Positions 16,575-25,256 of a stretch of DNA of 64,000 nucleotides are shown one piece after another. Within the stretch, counting starts at the first letter, position 1, and every line of letters starts with the position of its first letter. Below the pieces are notes generated by a model that worked only from the letters and a program-made list of their open reading frames with translations, did no database searches and was not told where the DNA came from. Both the position numbers and the translations under genes were made by a program. The stretch is from Arthrobacter sp. QXT-31 (GTDB taxonomy: Bacteria > Actinomycetota > Actinomycetes > Actinomycetales > Micrococcaceae), in NCBI RefSeq assembly GCF_001969265.1, contig NZ_CP019304.1, positions 2,418,001-2,482,000 on the forward strand, read 5' to 3'.

Positions 16575-16956
16575 TCGTGATGATGATGGCGGCCAGGACG
16601 GCGGTCCAGAAGAACGAATCGATCGTGAACTGCACGGGCGTGTAGCTGCTGATCCAGGAGGTGAGGTAGAGCATCGCGGCGTTGATCACGACGGTGAACA
16701 GGCCCAGCGTGAGGATGGTGATGGGCAGGGCGAGGAAACTGACCACGGGCCGCACGAAGGCATTGACCAGGCCGAAGATCAGCCCGATGAACAGGTACGC
16801 GAGGACGATGCCGGCGGCATCGGTTCCCTGGCTCACTCCGGTCTTCGCCACAGCTTCCGTGGCGGCTGTGGTGGAGATATCCAGGCCGGGCAGAAGCCAG
16901 CTGGCAATCCACAGCGCCAGGCCATTAATGATCACGCGCATGATGAAAGACCGCAT
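16528..16956 (-). CDS. Phage holin family 4 / DUF360-like membrane protein
   Basis: A 142-residue protein with four predicted membrane segments (about residues 5-25, 46-68, 75-97 and 112-134). The segment LAYLFIGLIFGLVNAFVRP, followed by LALPITILTLGLF and an Asn/Ala-rich helix, is the pattern of the Phage_holin_4_2 (YvlD-like) family. Despite the family name these are chromosomal proteins of unknown function, common in actinobacteria and Firmicutes, and no phage genes are nearby. The 3' end overlaps the convergent hydrolase gene by 47 bases. A CAGCAT box six bases before ATG suggests a near-leaderless start. Confidence 0.82.
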   Translation of the reverse strand: MRSFIMRVIINGLALWIASWLLPGLDISTTAATEAVAKTGVSQGTDAAGIVLAYLFIGLIFGLVNAFVRPVVSFLALPITILTLGLFTVVINAAMLYLTSWISSYTPVQFTIDSFFWTAVLAAIIITIISLVADRVPGARHR

Positions 16957-17003
16957 GCGCCCATGCTGTCACACCCCCAAGGTCAGGCGGCCGGTCAGGG
17001 GCA

Positions 17004-17009
17004 TAGGCT
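17004..17009 (+). promoter_or_regulatory. -10 box close to the hisC start
   Basis: TAGGCT ends seven bases before ATG 17017. The spacer AGGTGGC could also act as a ribosome site, so leaderless or short-leader use are both possible. Confidence 0.45.
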
Positions 17010-17016
17010 AGGTGGC

Positions 17017-18135
17017 ATGACTTCCTCAGAGACTACGGCGGGGGGCCTGAGGCCCCGGCCGGTGGTTGACCGGCTGCCCCGTTACGCCGCCGGCAAGCCG
17101 CCCGTCGCCGTCGATGGCCTTGCCAGCTACAAGCTGTCCTCGAACGAGAACCCGCTGCCGCCCATTCCGGCCGTCGTGGAGGCCATTGCGGCGCAAACCG
17201 ACTTCAACCGTTACCCCGATCCGCTGAGCACCAGGCTGCGCACGGCGCTCGCCGGATTCCTCGACGTTCCGGCGGAGGATATCGTCACCGGTGCCGGCAG
17301 CCTCGGCGCCCTCACCCAGTTGCTGAGCACCTTCGCCGGCCAGAATGACGACGGAAAACCGGACGAAGTGATCTACGCCTGGCGGTCCTTCGAGGCCTAC
17401 CCCATCTGCGTCGGGCTGGCCGGGGCAGAGAGCGTCCGGATTCCCGTGACCGCAGACGGGCGGCATGACCTGGACGCCATGGCCGCAGCCGTCACAGCCC
17501 GGACCCGGGTGATCCTGCTGTGCACCCCCAACAACCCCACCGGGCCCATCCTGACGGCAGAGGAAACCGAGCGGTTCATCCAGGCCGTTCCCTCGGACGT
17601 CGTCGTCGTCATCGACGAGGCCTACCAGGAGTTCGTCCGGGTCGGGGACGCCGTGGACGGCATCAGCATGTACCGCAAATACCCCAATGTGGTGGTGCTC
17701 AGGACGTTCTCCAAGGCGCACGGACTCGCCGGCCTGCGGGTTGGCTATAGCGTTTCCCAGCCCCAGCTCACCCAGCACCTGCGTGTCGCCGCCACCCCGT
17801 TCGCGGTCTCGCAGATCGCTGAACAGGCCGCCGTGGTGTCCCTGCAGAACTTCGACCAGGTTGTAGAAAGGGTACAAAGCCTGGTGGATGAAAGGGACCG
17901 GGTGACGGCAGGCCTGCGGGACCTTGGCTGGACTGTTCCGGACGCCCAGGGAAACTTTGTCTGGCTCGAGCTTGGCGAGAACAGCGCGGAGTTCGCCCAG
18001 CTCGCCGGGGAACGGGCGCTGTCAGTGCGGGCCTTCGGAAACGAGGGGGTCCGGGTCAGCATCGGCGAGGTGGAAGCCAACACGCGGTTCCTCGAGCTCT
18101 GTGCGGTTTACACAAAACCGCCGCGGCGTTCCTAG
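17017..18135 (+). CDS. hisC: Histidinol-phosphate/aromatic aminotransferase (HisC family)
   Basis: A 372-residue class I/II PLP aminotransferase of the HisC subgroup. The N-terminal KLSSNENPLPP is the HisC hallmark; NNPTGP binds the cofactor ring; and TFSKAHGLAGLRVGY holds the Schiff-base Lys (K233). HisC transfers the amino group between glutamate and imidazole acetol phosphate. Isolated actinobacterial copies outside the his operon often act as aromatic aminotransferases (Pat/HisC2). No other his gene is in the window, and the next genes are the branched-chain oxoacid dehydrogenase, so an amino-acid transaminase role is as likely as histidine synthesis. The family is certain; the physiological substrate is not. 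Confidence 0.88.
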   Translation: MTSSETTAGGLRPRPVVDRLPRYAAGKPPVAVDGLASYKLSSNENPLPPIPAVVEAIAAQTDFNRYPDPLSTRLRTALAGFLDVPAEDIVTGAGSLGALTQLLSTFAGQNDDGKPDEVIYAWRSFEAYPICVGLAGAESVRIPVTADGRHDLDAMAAAVTARTRVILLCTPNNPTGPILTAEETERFIQAVPSDVVVVIDEAYQEFVRVGDAVDGISMYRKYPNVVVLRTFSKAHGLAGLRVGYSVSQPQLTQHLRVAATPFAVSQIAEQAAVVSLQNFDQVVERVQSLVDERDRVTAGLRDLGWTVPDAQGNFVWLELGENSAEFAQLAGERALSVRAFGNEGVRVSIGEVEANTRFLELCAVYTKPPRRS

Positions 18136-18194
18136 CGCTTAACAAACAGCCGTGGCTACCTACGCCGGATAAAGTAAGGAACAGTAAGCCAAAT

Positions 18195-18236
18195 ATATAT
18201 GCCTCACCGGGAATGCATTCCGTTTGAGGCATATAT
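18195..18236. promoter_or_regulatory. Nested palindrome upstream of bkdABC (candidate operator)
   Basis: ATATATGCCTCA (18195-18206) and TGAGGCATATAT (18225-18236) are perfect 12-bp arms. The 18-base interval contains a second perfect palindrome, GGAATGCATTCC (18210-18221). The element is A+T-rich in a G+C-rich region and ends 47 bases before the first bkd start codon. Confidence 0.6.
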
Positions 18237-18283
18237 CCCAGCGACATTGCAACGCATCCGGATGCGGCAGGCAAGGAGACGGT

Positions 18284-19507
18284 ATGGGCGCACATCTGCC
18301 CTCCACCGAGTTCGATGGAACGGAACTGGACGACCAGCTCGAGGCGCAGGCCGAGGCTGCCCTGGGCGCGCCTCCGGCTGAGATGGTCCAGCTTCTGGGC
18401 CCTGACGGCACGCTGGGCACGGACCCCGTGTTCTCCGAGTACGCCGGCCGCCTCGATGCCGAAAGGCTCCGGGGTTTCTACGCGGACATGGCTGCCATCC
18501 GCCGATTCGACCAGGAGGCCACGGCACTGCAGCGGCAGGGCCAGCTGGCGCTGTGGGTTCCCCTGACAGGCCAGGAGGCGGCGCAGATCGGATCCGGCCG
18601 GGCCAGCCAGCCGCAGGACTACATCTTCCCCACCTACCGTGAGCACGGCGTCGCCCTGACCCGCAACGTGGACCTGGCCGAACTGCTCCGGCAGTTCCGC
18701 GGCGTCTCCAACGGCGGCTGGAACCCCAAGGACACCAACTTCCACCTGTACACCCTGGTGCTGGCTGCGCAGACTCCGCACGCCGTCGGTTACGCCATGG
18801 GCATCCAGCGCGACCAGCGTCTGGCTGCGGTCCAGGGAGTGGACGGCTCAGCCGAACCGAAGGCGGCTGTCATGGTCTACTTCGGCGACGGCGCCAGTTC
18901 CGAGGGCGATGTCCACGAGTCCATGGTCTTTGCCTCCTCCTACAACGCCCCCGTGGTGTTCTTCTGCCAGAACAACCACTGGGCCATCTCCGTTCCCACC
19001 GCAGTGCAGACCCGGATCCCGCTCTCCAACCGTGCCAAGGGTTACGGCTTCCCGGGCATCCGGGTGGACGGGAACGACGTCGTGGCGGTCCACGCCGTCA
19101 CCGAATGGGCGCTCGAGCACGCGCGCCAGGGCAACGGTCCGGTGCTGATCGAGGCCTTCACCTACCGGGTGGGCGCCCACACCACGGCAGACGATCCCAC
19201 GAAGTACCGCGAGTCCTCTGAAGAGGCCCTGTGGCGGGAAAAGGATCCGCTGGACCGGCTGGAGAAGTACCTCCGCGCCGAGGGCATGGCTGACGACGCC
19301 TTCTTCGCCCGGGTTGCCGCCGAGGGCGACGAACTGGCCGCCTACATCCGCAAGTCCACCTACGAGTCGGACGCCCCGGACATCAGGACAGCCTTTGCCA
19401 ACACCTACGTCGAGGCGCACCCGCTCGTGGCGGAGGAACTGGCGTGGTTCGAAGAGTACAGTGCGGGCTTTGCCGGCGAGGACGAGGGAGAAGGTGCGGG
19501 CCGCTGA
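18284..19507 (+). CDS. bkdA: Branched-chain 2-oxoacid dehydrogenase E1 alpha subunit (PdhA/BkdA type)
   Basis: A 407-residue thiamine diphosphate enzyme subunit that decarboxylates 2-oxoacids. The TPP/Mg motif begins GDGASSEGDVHES at residue 201 and ends at CQNNHW. HTTADDP and the PTYREHG segment are typical of the alpha subunit of heterotetrameric E1. ATG at 18284 follows a strong AAGGAGAC site. It is the first gene of a three-gene operon (E1 alpha, E1 beta, E2), with a one-base overlap to the next. Actinobacteria normally use the homodimeric AceE for pyruvate, so this set more likely oxidises branched-chain oxoacids; automated annotation often calls it pdhA. No E3 gene is in the operon. Confidence 0.9.
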   Translation: MGAHLPSTEFDGTELDDQLEAQAEAALGAPPAEMVQLLGPDGTLGTDPVFSEYAGRLDAERLRGFYADMAAIRRFDQEATALQRQGQLALWVPLTGQEAAQIGSGRASQPQDYIFPTYREHGVALTRNVDLAELLRQFRGVSNGGWNPKDTNFHLYTLVLAAQTPHAVGYAMGIQRDQRLAAVQGVDGSAEPKAAVMVYFGDGASSEGDVHESMVFASSYNAPVVFFCQNNHWAISVPTAVQTRIPLSNRAKGYGFPGIRVDGNDVVAVHAVTEWALEHARQGNGPVLIEAFTYRVGAHTTADDPTKYRESSEEALWREKDPLDRLEKYLRAEGMADDAFFARVAAEGDELAAYIRKSTYESDAPDIRTAFANTYVEAHPLVAEELAWFEEYSAGFAGEDEGEGAGR

Positions 19508-20487
19508 TGACCACCATGACCATTGCCAAGGCCATCAATGAGGGCCTGCGCGCCACGCTCAGCAACAACCCCAAGTCGCTCCTCATGGGCGAGGACATCG
19601 GACCCCTCGGCGGCGTCTACCGCGTCACTGACGGCCTGATCGGCGAGTTCGGGCCGGACCGCGTGGTGGACACACCGCTCGCGGAATCAGGCATCGTGGG
19701 CACCGCGATCGGCCTGGCGCTGCGCGGCTACCAGCCCGTTGCCGAGATCCAGTTTGACGGCTTTGTCTTCCCCGGCTTCAACCAGATCACCACCCAGCTG
19801 GCCAAGATGCACTCGCGCAGCAACGGCAACCTCACCGTCCCGGTGGTCATCCGCATCCCCTACGGCGGCGGCATCGGCTCCATCGAGCACCACTCCGAAT
19901 CACCGGAAGCGCTCTTCGCGCACACCGCCGGGCTGCGCATCATCACCCCGTCCAACCCCCACGACGCCTACTGGATGATCCAGCAAGCCGTGAACTGCCA
20001 GGACCCGGTGATCTTCTTCGAACCCAAGCGCCGCTACTGGCTCAAGGGCGAGGTGGACACCGAGTCCGCCGGTCTGTCCGAGGATCCGTTCAAGGCCCAC
20101 GTGGTCCGGGAGGGAACCGACGCCACCGTGGTGGTCTACGGCCCGCTCGTCCCTGTGGCCCTTGCCGCCGCCAACGCCGCGGCGGAGGACGGGCACAGCA
20201 TTGAGGTGATCGACCTGCGCTCCATCTCGCCGATCGATTTCGACGCCATCGAAGCCTCCGTCAAGAAAACGGGACGGCTGGTCGTGGCGCATGAGGCTCC
20301 CACCTTCGGCGGCATCGGCGGCGAAATCGCCGCCCGGATCAGCGAACGGGCCTTCCTGTCGCTGGAAGCGCCGGTCATCCGGGTGGGCGGCTTCCATATG
20401 CCGTACCCCGTGGCGAAGATCGAAGAGGATTACCTCCCGGACATCGACCGCATCCTTGAGGCGCTGGACCGCACCTTCGCGTACTGA
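19507..20487 (+). CDS. bkdB: Branched-chain 2-oxoacid dehydrogenase E1 beta subunit
   Basis: A 326-residue transketolase-like subunit that pairs with the preceding alpha subunit to form the E1 heterotetramer. [20 protein letters not shown] at the N-terminus and [20 protein letters not shown] are diagnostic of E1 beta. [20 protein letters not shown] carries the active-site His pair region. The start ATG overlaps the upstream stop (TGATG), giving translational coupling; another ATG three codons later is possible. The gene is followed by an 88-base gap to the E2 gene. Confidence 0.92.
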   Translation: MTTMTIAKAINEGLRATLSNNPKSLLMGEDIGPLGGVYRVTDGLIGEFGPDRVVDTPLAESGIVGTAIGLALRGYQPVAEIQFDGFVFPGFNQITTQLAKMHSRSNGNLTVPVVIRIPYGGGIGSIEHHSESPEALFAHTAGLRIITPSNPHDAYWMIQQAVNCQDPVIFFEPKRRYWLKGEVDTESAGLSEDPFKAHVVREGTDATVVVYGPLVPVALAAANAAAEDGHSIEVIDLRSISPIDFDAIEASVKKTGRLVVAHEAPTFGGIGGEIAARISERAFLSLEAPVIRVGGFHMPYPVAKIEEDYLPDIDRILEALDRTFAY

Positions 20488-20575
20488 GGCCGGCACACAC
20501 CAGCGCCTGCAGACTCTTGCCCACAAAAGCCTCCGCATCTCCCGGAGGGCCCGAGCTTTCGAATCCGAGGATCCC

Positions 20576-22096
20576 ATGACGCTTAACAAGTTCAACCTCC
20601 CCGACGTCGGTGAGGGCCTGACCGAGGCGGAGATCGTTTCGTGGAAGGTCAAGCCCGGCGACGAGGTGGCCATCAACGACGTCCTGTGCGAGATCGAAAC
20701 GGCCAAGTCCCTGGTGGAACTGCCGTCTCCCTTTGCCGGGACCGTCACCGAGCTGCTGGTCCCGGAAGGTGCGACCGTCGACGTCGGAACTGCCATCATC
20801 AGCGTTTCTGACACGATGCACGGTGACCCCACGCCAGCCGACGCTCCTTTGCCGGCGGTCCAGGCCGATGAGTCTGCGCCGATGTACGGAAAGCTCCCGG
20901 CCGACGGCGGAGCTGCCGCCGGCGGCCTTGCCGCCGGACCGCTGGTGGGTTCCGGTCCGAAGGCCGACGCCGTGAAGCGGCGCCCGCGCCTGACGCGGAC
21001 AGCGATTCCGGCAGACACAATGCACGGTGCTCCGGAGGTCGAACCTGTCCAGCCCCGGTCCGCCGAGGAAGTGCTCTCGGACGGTCCGGCCAGCGCCGGG
21101 CCGGTGACGGGGCATGCCGTGACGCGGCGGCCGGAGTGGACTCCCGCCATCGAGGCCGGGAAGCCGACCCTCGGCGGGGCCATCTCCGGACTCATGAACA
21201 GGGTGCTGGCCAAGCCGCCGGTGCGCAAGATTGCCCGTGACTTGGGCATCGACCTTGCCGACGTCGTGGCCACGGGCGCGCGCGGCGAGGTGACGCGCGA
21301 GGACCTGGTCAGCTACCAGGCCCAGCGTGATGCGGAGGTGGACAAGGCCGACACCTTCTGGGGAACTTCAGGCCGTCCGCAGGAGCAGCGGATCGAGCGG
21401 ATCCCGGTTAAGGGCGTCCGCAAGGCCACCGCGAAGGCCATGGTGGAGTCGGCATTCTCCGCGCCGCACGTGAGCATCTTCGTGGATGTGGATGCCAGCC
21501 GCACCATGGAATTCGTCAAGCGGCTCAAGGCTTCGCGGGACTTTGAGGGCATCAAGGTCTCCCCGCTGCTCATCCTGGCGAAGGCAGTCATCTGGGCGGC
21601 GGCCCGGAACCCCAGCGTCAACGCCACCTGGGTGGACAACGCGGACGGCAGCGACTCCGCCGAAATCCACATCAAGCACTTCATGAACCTGGGCATCGCC
21701 GCGGCCACCCCCCGCGGGCTGATGGTCCCGAACATCAAGAACGCCCAGGACCTGTCCCTCAAGGAACTGGCGCTGGCCCTCAACGAGCTCGCCACCACCG
21801 CACGTGCCGGCAAGACCCAGCCCGCGCAGATGCAGGGCGGCACCCTGACCATCACCAACATCGGCGCCCTCGGCATCGATACCGGTACCCCGATCATCAA
21901 TCCGGGCGAAGTGGCCATCGTGGCGTTCGGCACCATCAAGCAAAAGCCGTGGGTCCTGGACGGCGAGGTCATTCCGCGCTGGATCACCACGCTCGGCGGA
22001 TCCTTTGACCACCGCGTCGTGGACGGCGACCTCTCAGCCCGCTTCATGGCCGACGTCGCCGCCATCCTGGAAGAGCCGGCACTGCTGCTCGACTAG
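20576..22096 (+). CDS. bkdC: Dihydrolipoamide acyltransferase (E2) of the branched-chain oxoacid dehydrogenase
   Basis: A 506-residue acyltransferase core. An N-terminal lipoyl domain (residues 1-78) has the lipoylated Lys in [10 protein letters not shown] (K44). A long Ala/Pro linker follows, then the peripheral subunit-binding domain (about 200-250, [18 protein letters not shown]). The catalytic domain (about 270-506) has FDHRVVDGD with catalytic H479 and Asp483. A single lipoyl domain suits a Bkd-type E2. ATG at 20576 has GAGGA just upstream. It completes the operon; E3 (lipoamide dehydrogenase) must be supplied from another locus. Confidence 0.93.
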   Translation: MTLNKFNLPDVGEGLTEAEIVSWKVKPGDEVAINDVLCEIETAKSLVELPSPFAGTVTELLVPEGATVDVGTAIISVSDTMHGDPTPADAPLPAVQADESAPMYGKLPADGGAAAGGLAAGPLVGSGPKADAVKRRPRLTRTAIPADTMHGAPEVEPVQPRSAEEVLSDGPASAGPVTGHAVTRRPEWTPAIEAGKPTLGGAISGLMNRVLAKPPVRKIARDLGIDLADVVATGARGEVTREDLVSYQAQRDAEVDKADTFWGTSGRPQEQRIERIPVKGVRKATAKAMVESAFSAPHVSIFVDVDASRTMEFVKRLKASRDFEGIKVSPLLILAKAVIWAAARNPSVNATWVDNADGSDSAEIHIKHFMNLGIAAATPRGLMVPNIKNAQDLSLKELALALNELATTARAGKTQPAQMQGGTLTITNIGALGIDTGTPIINPGEVAIVAFGTIKQKPWVLDGEVIPRWITTLGGSFDHRVVDGDLSARFMADVAAILEEPALLLD

Positions 22097-22209
22097 CCCG
22101 CCAGGCCGCCCGCCCTGCCCGACTGCACGGCCTGCTCGACGGAAGGGGGCCCGGCGGGGTACCCTCCGGGAAAAGGGGGATGGACCGGACAGGCAGGGAC
22201 GGGGTTCCC

Positions 22210-22839
22210 ATGGACGAGGATCGCGGGATCGTCAGCATCCGAGTGAAGAACCGCGTGGCCAGGGTCATCACGGAGGCCCTTCAGCCGCCCATCACTGTGG
22301 GGCTGCTGCTGCTCCTCAGCCCGGCAATGGAACCAGGCTATCCGGGCACCGTCTGGTTCGGCGCGGTGGCGGTGCTGTTTGTATGCGTGCTGCCGCTGGC
22401 CGCCGTCGTTCTCCTGGTCCGGCTGGGCAAGGTGACGGACCACCACGTCAGTGACCGCAGGCAACGGGCTCCGGTGCTGGCCATGTCGGTGGTGTCACTG
22501 CTGGCGGGGCTGGCCGTGCTCCTTGCCATCAACGCCCCCTACAGCGTCATCGTGGTGGTGCTCGCGATCGTGGGCGGCGTGGTGGTTCTCGCCGTCATCA
22601 GCCTGTTCTGGAAAATCAGCGGGCATGCCGGTGCCATCGCACTGACAACGGTCATCTCGGTGCTGATCCTGGGCGTCCAGTGGCTGCCGTTGCTGCTGCT
22701 GGTTCCCGCCGTCGCCTGGTCCCGGGTGGTGCTGCGCGCCCATACGGTGGCGCAGGTTGTTGCCGGTGCCGTGGTGGGCGGCGGTGTCACCGCCGGGCTC
22801 TGGTGGCTGCTGCGCGAGCTTCTGGTCCGGCTCGGCTGA
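22210..22839 (+). CDS. PAP2-superfamily membrane phosphatase-like protein
   Basis: A 209-residue protein with about six membrane segments. Conserved pieces of the PAP2 acid phosphatase site can be seen: KVTDHHVSDRRQRAP (motif 1-like K-x6-R), SGHAGAIAL (motif 2, catalytic His) and SRVVLRAHTVAQVVAG (motif 3, where the usual Asp is replaced by Gln in HTVAQ). Members dephosphorylate lipid phosphates at the membrane; the altered motif 3 makes activity uncertain. ATG at 22210 is preferred to ATG 22180, whose G-run is directly adjacent to the start. It follows bkdC by 113 bases and is convergent with the next gene by only four bases. Confidence 0.72.
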   Translation: MDEDRGIVSIRVKNRVARVITEALQPPITVGLLLLLSPAMEPGYPGTVWFGAVAVLFVCVLPLAAVVLLVRLGKVTDHHVSDRRQRAPVLAMSVVSLLAGLAVLLAINAPYSVIVVVLAIVGGVVVLAVISLFWKISGHAGAIALTTVISVLILGVQWLPLLLLVPAVAWSRVVLRAHTVAQVVAGAVVGGGVTAGLWWLLRELLVRLG

Positions 22840-22842
22840 GGC

Positions 22843-23184
22843 TTAGTAGGCGGCGTAGGAGTTGGCCAGCAGCTGGGCCATGGCCGGATCGGTGGACAGG
22901 CCGGCCATGCTCACCGCTGCGGCCAGCATGACGCCACATACGGCAGCGATGCCGGTGCTCACGAGCGTGAGGAACTTCCAGTCCTCGCGCACGACGCTCT
23001 TCAGCGTCTCCGGCAGCTGCAGATCGGGGGAGATGACGTTGGGGGCGCTGTCCACGGTGCCATCGTCGAGGAGGGCGATGACGCGGCCGGCAGAGCGGTC
23101 CACGCGCATGGCGCTGATGTGGTTGCCGTGGCGGGCGAGGAGGATGTCGTGGCCGACGAGGTGGCGCCGCTGGAGTGTAAGCAC
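22843..23184 (-). CDS. Small membrane protein of unknown function
   Basis: A 113-residue protein. The N-terminal half is soluble, with a pattern RRHLVGHDILLARHGNHISAMRVD that looks like a short beta barrel or PRC-like fold. Residues about 72-95 form one hydrophobic helix (FLTLVSTGIAAVCGVMLAAAV), placing the tail across the membrane. I do not recognise a family. The GTG start at 23184 has AGGGGAA seven bases upstream. It is convergent with the PAP2 gene and is followed upstream by the universal stress protein gene on the same strand. Confidence 0.6.
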   Translation of the reverse strand: MLTLQRRHLVGHDILLARHGNHISAMRVDRSAGRVIALLDDGTVDSAPNVISPDLQLPETLKSVVREDWKFLTLVSTGIAAVCGVMLAAAVSMAGLSTDPAMAQLLANSYAAY

Positions 23185-23346
23185 AGTATTCCCCTGAAAG
23201 GTAGTTTTTGGGTTGTCCGCACCATCGGGGGCACCTCCAATTTTATCTTTCGAGGCATGCCGGATTGCCGGAAAACGGGGTGAGACTGCCCACCCGCCCG
23301 GGTGATCCGCGTCAAATCAGGCTGTACTGTGCCGGGCTGGCTCCGG

Positions 23347-23778
23347 TTAATCCGCTCCGTAGGTGTTTGCGATGTAGACGTCGCAGGAGGCACTGTGGGC
23401 GACGCTGTTGGCCACACTGCCCAGCACGCGTCCCAAGCCCTGCATGCGGCGGTTTCCCACCACGATCATCTTCGCCTCGAGGCGGTCCGCCTCCCTGACC
23501 AGGGCCTCGGCCGGCTTGCCCCGCGCCGCGGCGTACGTGATGTTCAGCCCGCCGCCGGCCAGGCCGGCCGCCACATCCCGGGCCACCTTTTCGGCTTCCC
23601 CGGCGTCTGACACGATCCATTTGTCACTGCCGCTGCCGAAGACCTCGGTCCGGTCGGTGTCGAACGCGGACACGACGTGGAGCCGGGCGTCCAACGCTGC
23701 GGCCAAATCCCGCGCCACTTCCGCCGCCTTGTGGGCGGTCGCGCTTCCGTCAACACCCACGATGATGGTTCCCGCCAT
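23347..23778 (-). CDS. Universal stress protein (UspA fold)
   Basis: A 143-residue single-domain Usp protein. It begins TIIVGVDGSATAHKAAEVA, the ATP-binding beta1-alpha1 segment, and has VVGNRRMQGLGRVLGSVANSVAHSASCDVYI, the G-x2-R/G-x9-S/T nucleotide loop, so it is likely an ATP-binding type. These cytosolic proteins help cells survive starvation, hypoxia or oxidative stress. The start ATG at 23778 is preceded by AAAGGAG. It is 58 bases downstream of the aminotransferase stop on the same strand. Its partners are unknown. Confidence 0.9.
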   Translation of the reverse strand: MAGTIIVGVDGSATAHKAAEVARDLAAALDARLHVVSAFDTDRTEVFGSGSDKWIVSDAGEAEKVARDVAAGLAGGGLNITYAAARGKPAEALVREADRLEAKMIVVGNRRMQGLGRVLGSVANSVAHSASCDVYIANTYGAD

Positions 23779-23835
23779 GGCGATTCTCCTTTGAATACCG
23801 TGAATAAGGCTTGCTGGTCCGTTCGCTGCTCCAGT

Positions 23836-25131
23836 TTAGGCCAGCGCGTCTATGGCCTCCTGCAGCACCGGTGCCAGGCGCCGTACACCCTCGGTAATGG
23901 CCTCCGGCGGAACCGCGCTGAACGCCAGGCGGAGCTTGTTGGACGGCTCATCCGAGTGCGTGAAGGCGGCGCCGGGAATGAAGACGACGCCGGCATCGAT
24001 CGCTTTTTGGAGCAGGGGATAGGTGTCCACGCCCTCGGGCAGCGTCACCCACACGAAGAACCCGCCCTGCGGCCTGGTCCAGCTCAGCCCCTCCGGCATG
24101 TGCTCCTCCAGCGCCGCCAGCATTGCGTGGCAGCGCTCCGCATACAGCCCGCGGTACGTCTCGATCTGGCCCTTCCAGTCGTAGTCCCGAAGGTAGGCCG
24201 AGACGAGCATCTGGTTCAGCGTCGGCGGGCAGAGCGTCACCGCTTCGGAGGCCAGGTAGTAGCGCCGCTGCAGGTGGGCCGGAACCAGGGCCCAGCCGAT
24301 GCGCAGGCCCGGGGCAAAGATCTTGGAGAACGAGCCCATGTAGATGACGTCGTCGGGGTTGCCTGCCCGCAGCGGTGCCAGCGGCTCGCCGTCGAACCTC
24401 AGCAGGCCGTACGGGTTGTCCTCAAGCACCAGGATGTTGGCACGGCGGCAGATGTCCACGATCTGCTGCCGGCGCTCCTTTGCCAGTGTGATGCCTGACG
24501 GGTTGTTGAAGTTGGGGATGGTGTAGAGGAACTTGATGTTTTTCCCGGCGGTCTGGAGCGCCGCAATCCTGGCCTCGAGAAGCTCAGGCACCAGGCCGTC
24601 GTCGTCCATGGGAACGGCCTCCACCTGGACCTGGTAGGCCTCGAACGTGTTCAGCGCCCCCACGTAAGTGGGTTCCTCTACGAGGACCACGTCGCCGGGG
24701 TTGCAGAACACCTTGGTGGCCACGTCCTGCGCGGACTGCGAGCCGGCGGTGATCACCACGTTCTCCGGCCTGGCGTCCAGGATGCCCTCCGCGGCCATGA
24801 CTTCGCAGATCTGCGTTCGCAGTTCCTCCGTGCCCTGGCCGCCGCCATACTGAAGAGCCGTGAGGCCGTCCTCGGCGATGATCCGGGAGGCTGTGCGGGC
24901 GAGCCTGTCGAGGGGCAGGGACTGCAGGTAGGGGCTGCCGCCGGCCAGCGACACCAGGCCCGGCCGCATGGAGATGTCGAAAACGTCCCGGACCGCCGAC
25001 TGCTTGATGTTCGCGGCGCGCTCGGAGAAGAGTTCGTCGTGGCGGTGGGCTGATGTCGCGGCCCGCTCGATGGCGTCAATGGCTTCGGCGGGGAGGACGG
25101 CTGCGGCGGCGTCGAGTGTCTCGTGGGTCAC
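23836..25131 (-). CDS. PLP-dependent aminotransferase (MocR-catalytic/2-aminoadipate transaminase-like)
   Basis: A 431-residue fold-type I aminotransferase. The segment DVFDISMRPGLVSLAGGSPYL at the start of the domain, QYGGGQGTEELRTQI, NFNNPSGITLAKERRQ and SFSKIFAPGLRIGW (PLP Lys) place it in the group of LysN, KatII and the catalytic half of MocR proteins, without the DNA-binding domain. Such enzymes accept 2-aminoadipate, aromatic or branched-chain amino acids. GTG at 25131 is chosen because it gives the first residues VTHETLDAA and the usual length; longer in-frame starts read low-quality sequence. It is divergent from the PEP mutase-family gene. The amino donor is not predictable. Confidence 0.83.
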   Translation of the reverse strand: MTHETLDAAAAVLPAEAIDAIERAATSAHRHDELFSERAANIKQSAVRDVFDISMRPGLVSLAGGSPYLQSLPLDRLARTASRIIAEDGLTALQYGGGQGTEELRTQICEVMAAEGILDARPENVVITAGSQSAQDVATKVFCNPGDVVLVEEPTYVGALNTFEAYQVQVEAVPMDDDGLVPELLEARIAALQTAGKNIKFLYTIPNFNNPSGITLAKERRQQIVDICRRANILVLEDNPYGLLRFDGEPLAPLRAGNPDDVIYMGSFSKIFAPGLRIGWALVPAHLQRRYYLASEAVTLCPPTLNQMLVSAYLRDYDWKGQIETYRGLYAERCHAMLAALEEHMPEGLSWTRPQGGFFVWVTLPEGVDTYPLLQKAIDAGVVFIPGAAFTHSDEPSNKLRLAFSAVPPEAITEGVRRLAPVLQEAIDALA

Positions 25132-25256
25132 AGTCCCAGAGTACAGCCTTTGGTTGCTGGTTAGGCAACAGCTGTTGACGAAAGAATGTGCTGGTTTTCC
25201 AGGCTGGGACCCGCCCACGGCTTTACCTCCGACGCCACAAGGCATGGAATGGAGCC

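Noticed and set aside
16528..16956. Prophage remnant
   Set aside because: The holin-like name is a family label only; no integrase, terminase or structural gene lies in the window and the neighbours are housekeeping genes.
20555..20570. tRNA T-arm-like GGTTCGAATCC-type sequence near 20558 and 29165
   Set aside because: No acceptor stem, anticodon arm or CCA context surrounds either site; the second is inside a coding sequence.
23001..23417. Small gene starting at an ATG with a good GGAGGTG site just upstream of the 113-residue membrane protein
   Set aside because: It runs in another frame through the membrane protein gene and its product is Ser/Thr/Pro-rich shadow sequence. A very short leader peptide cannot be excluded.
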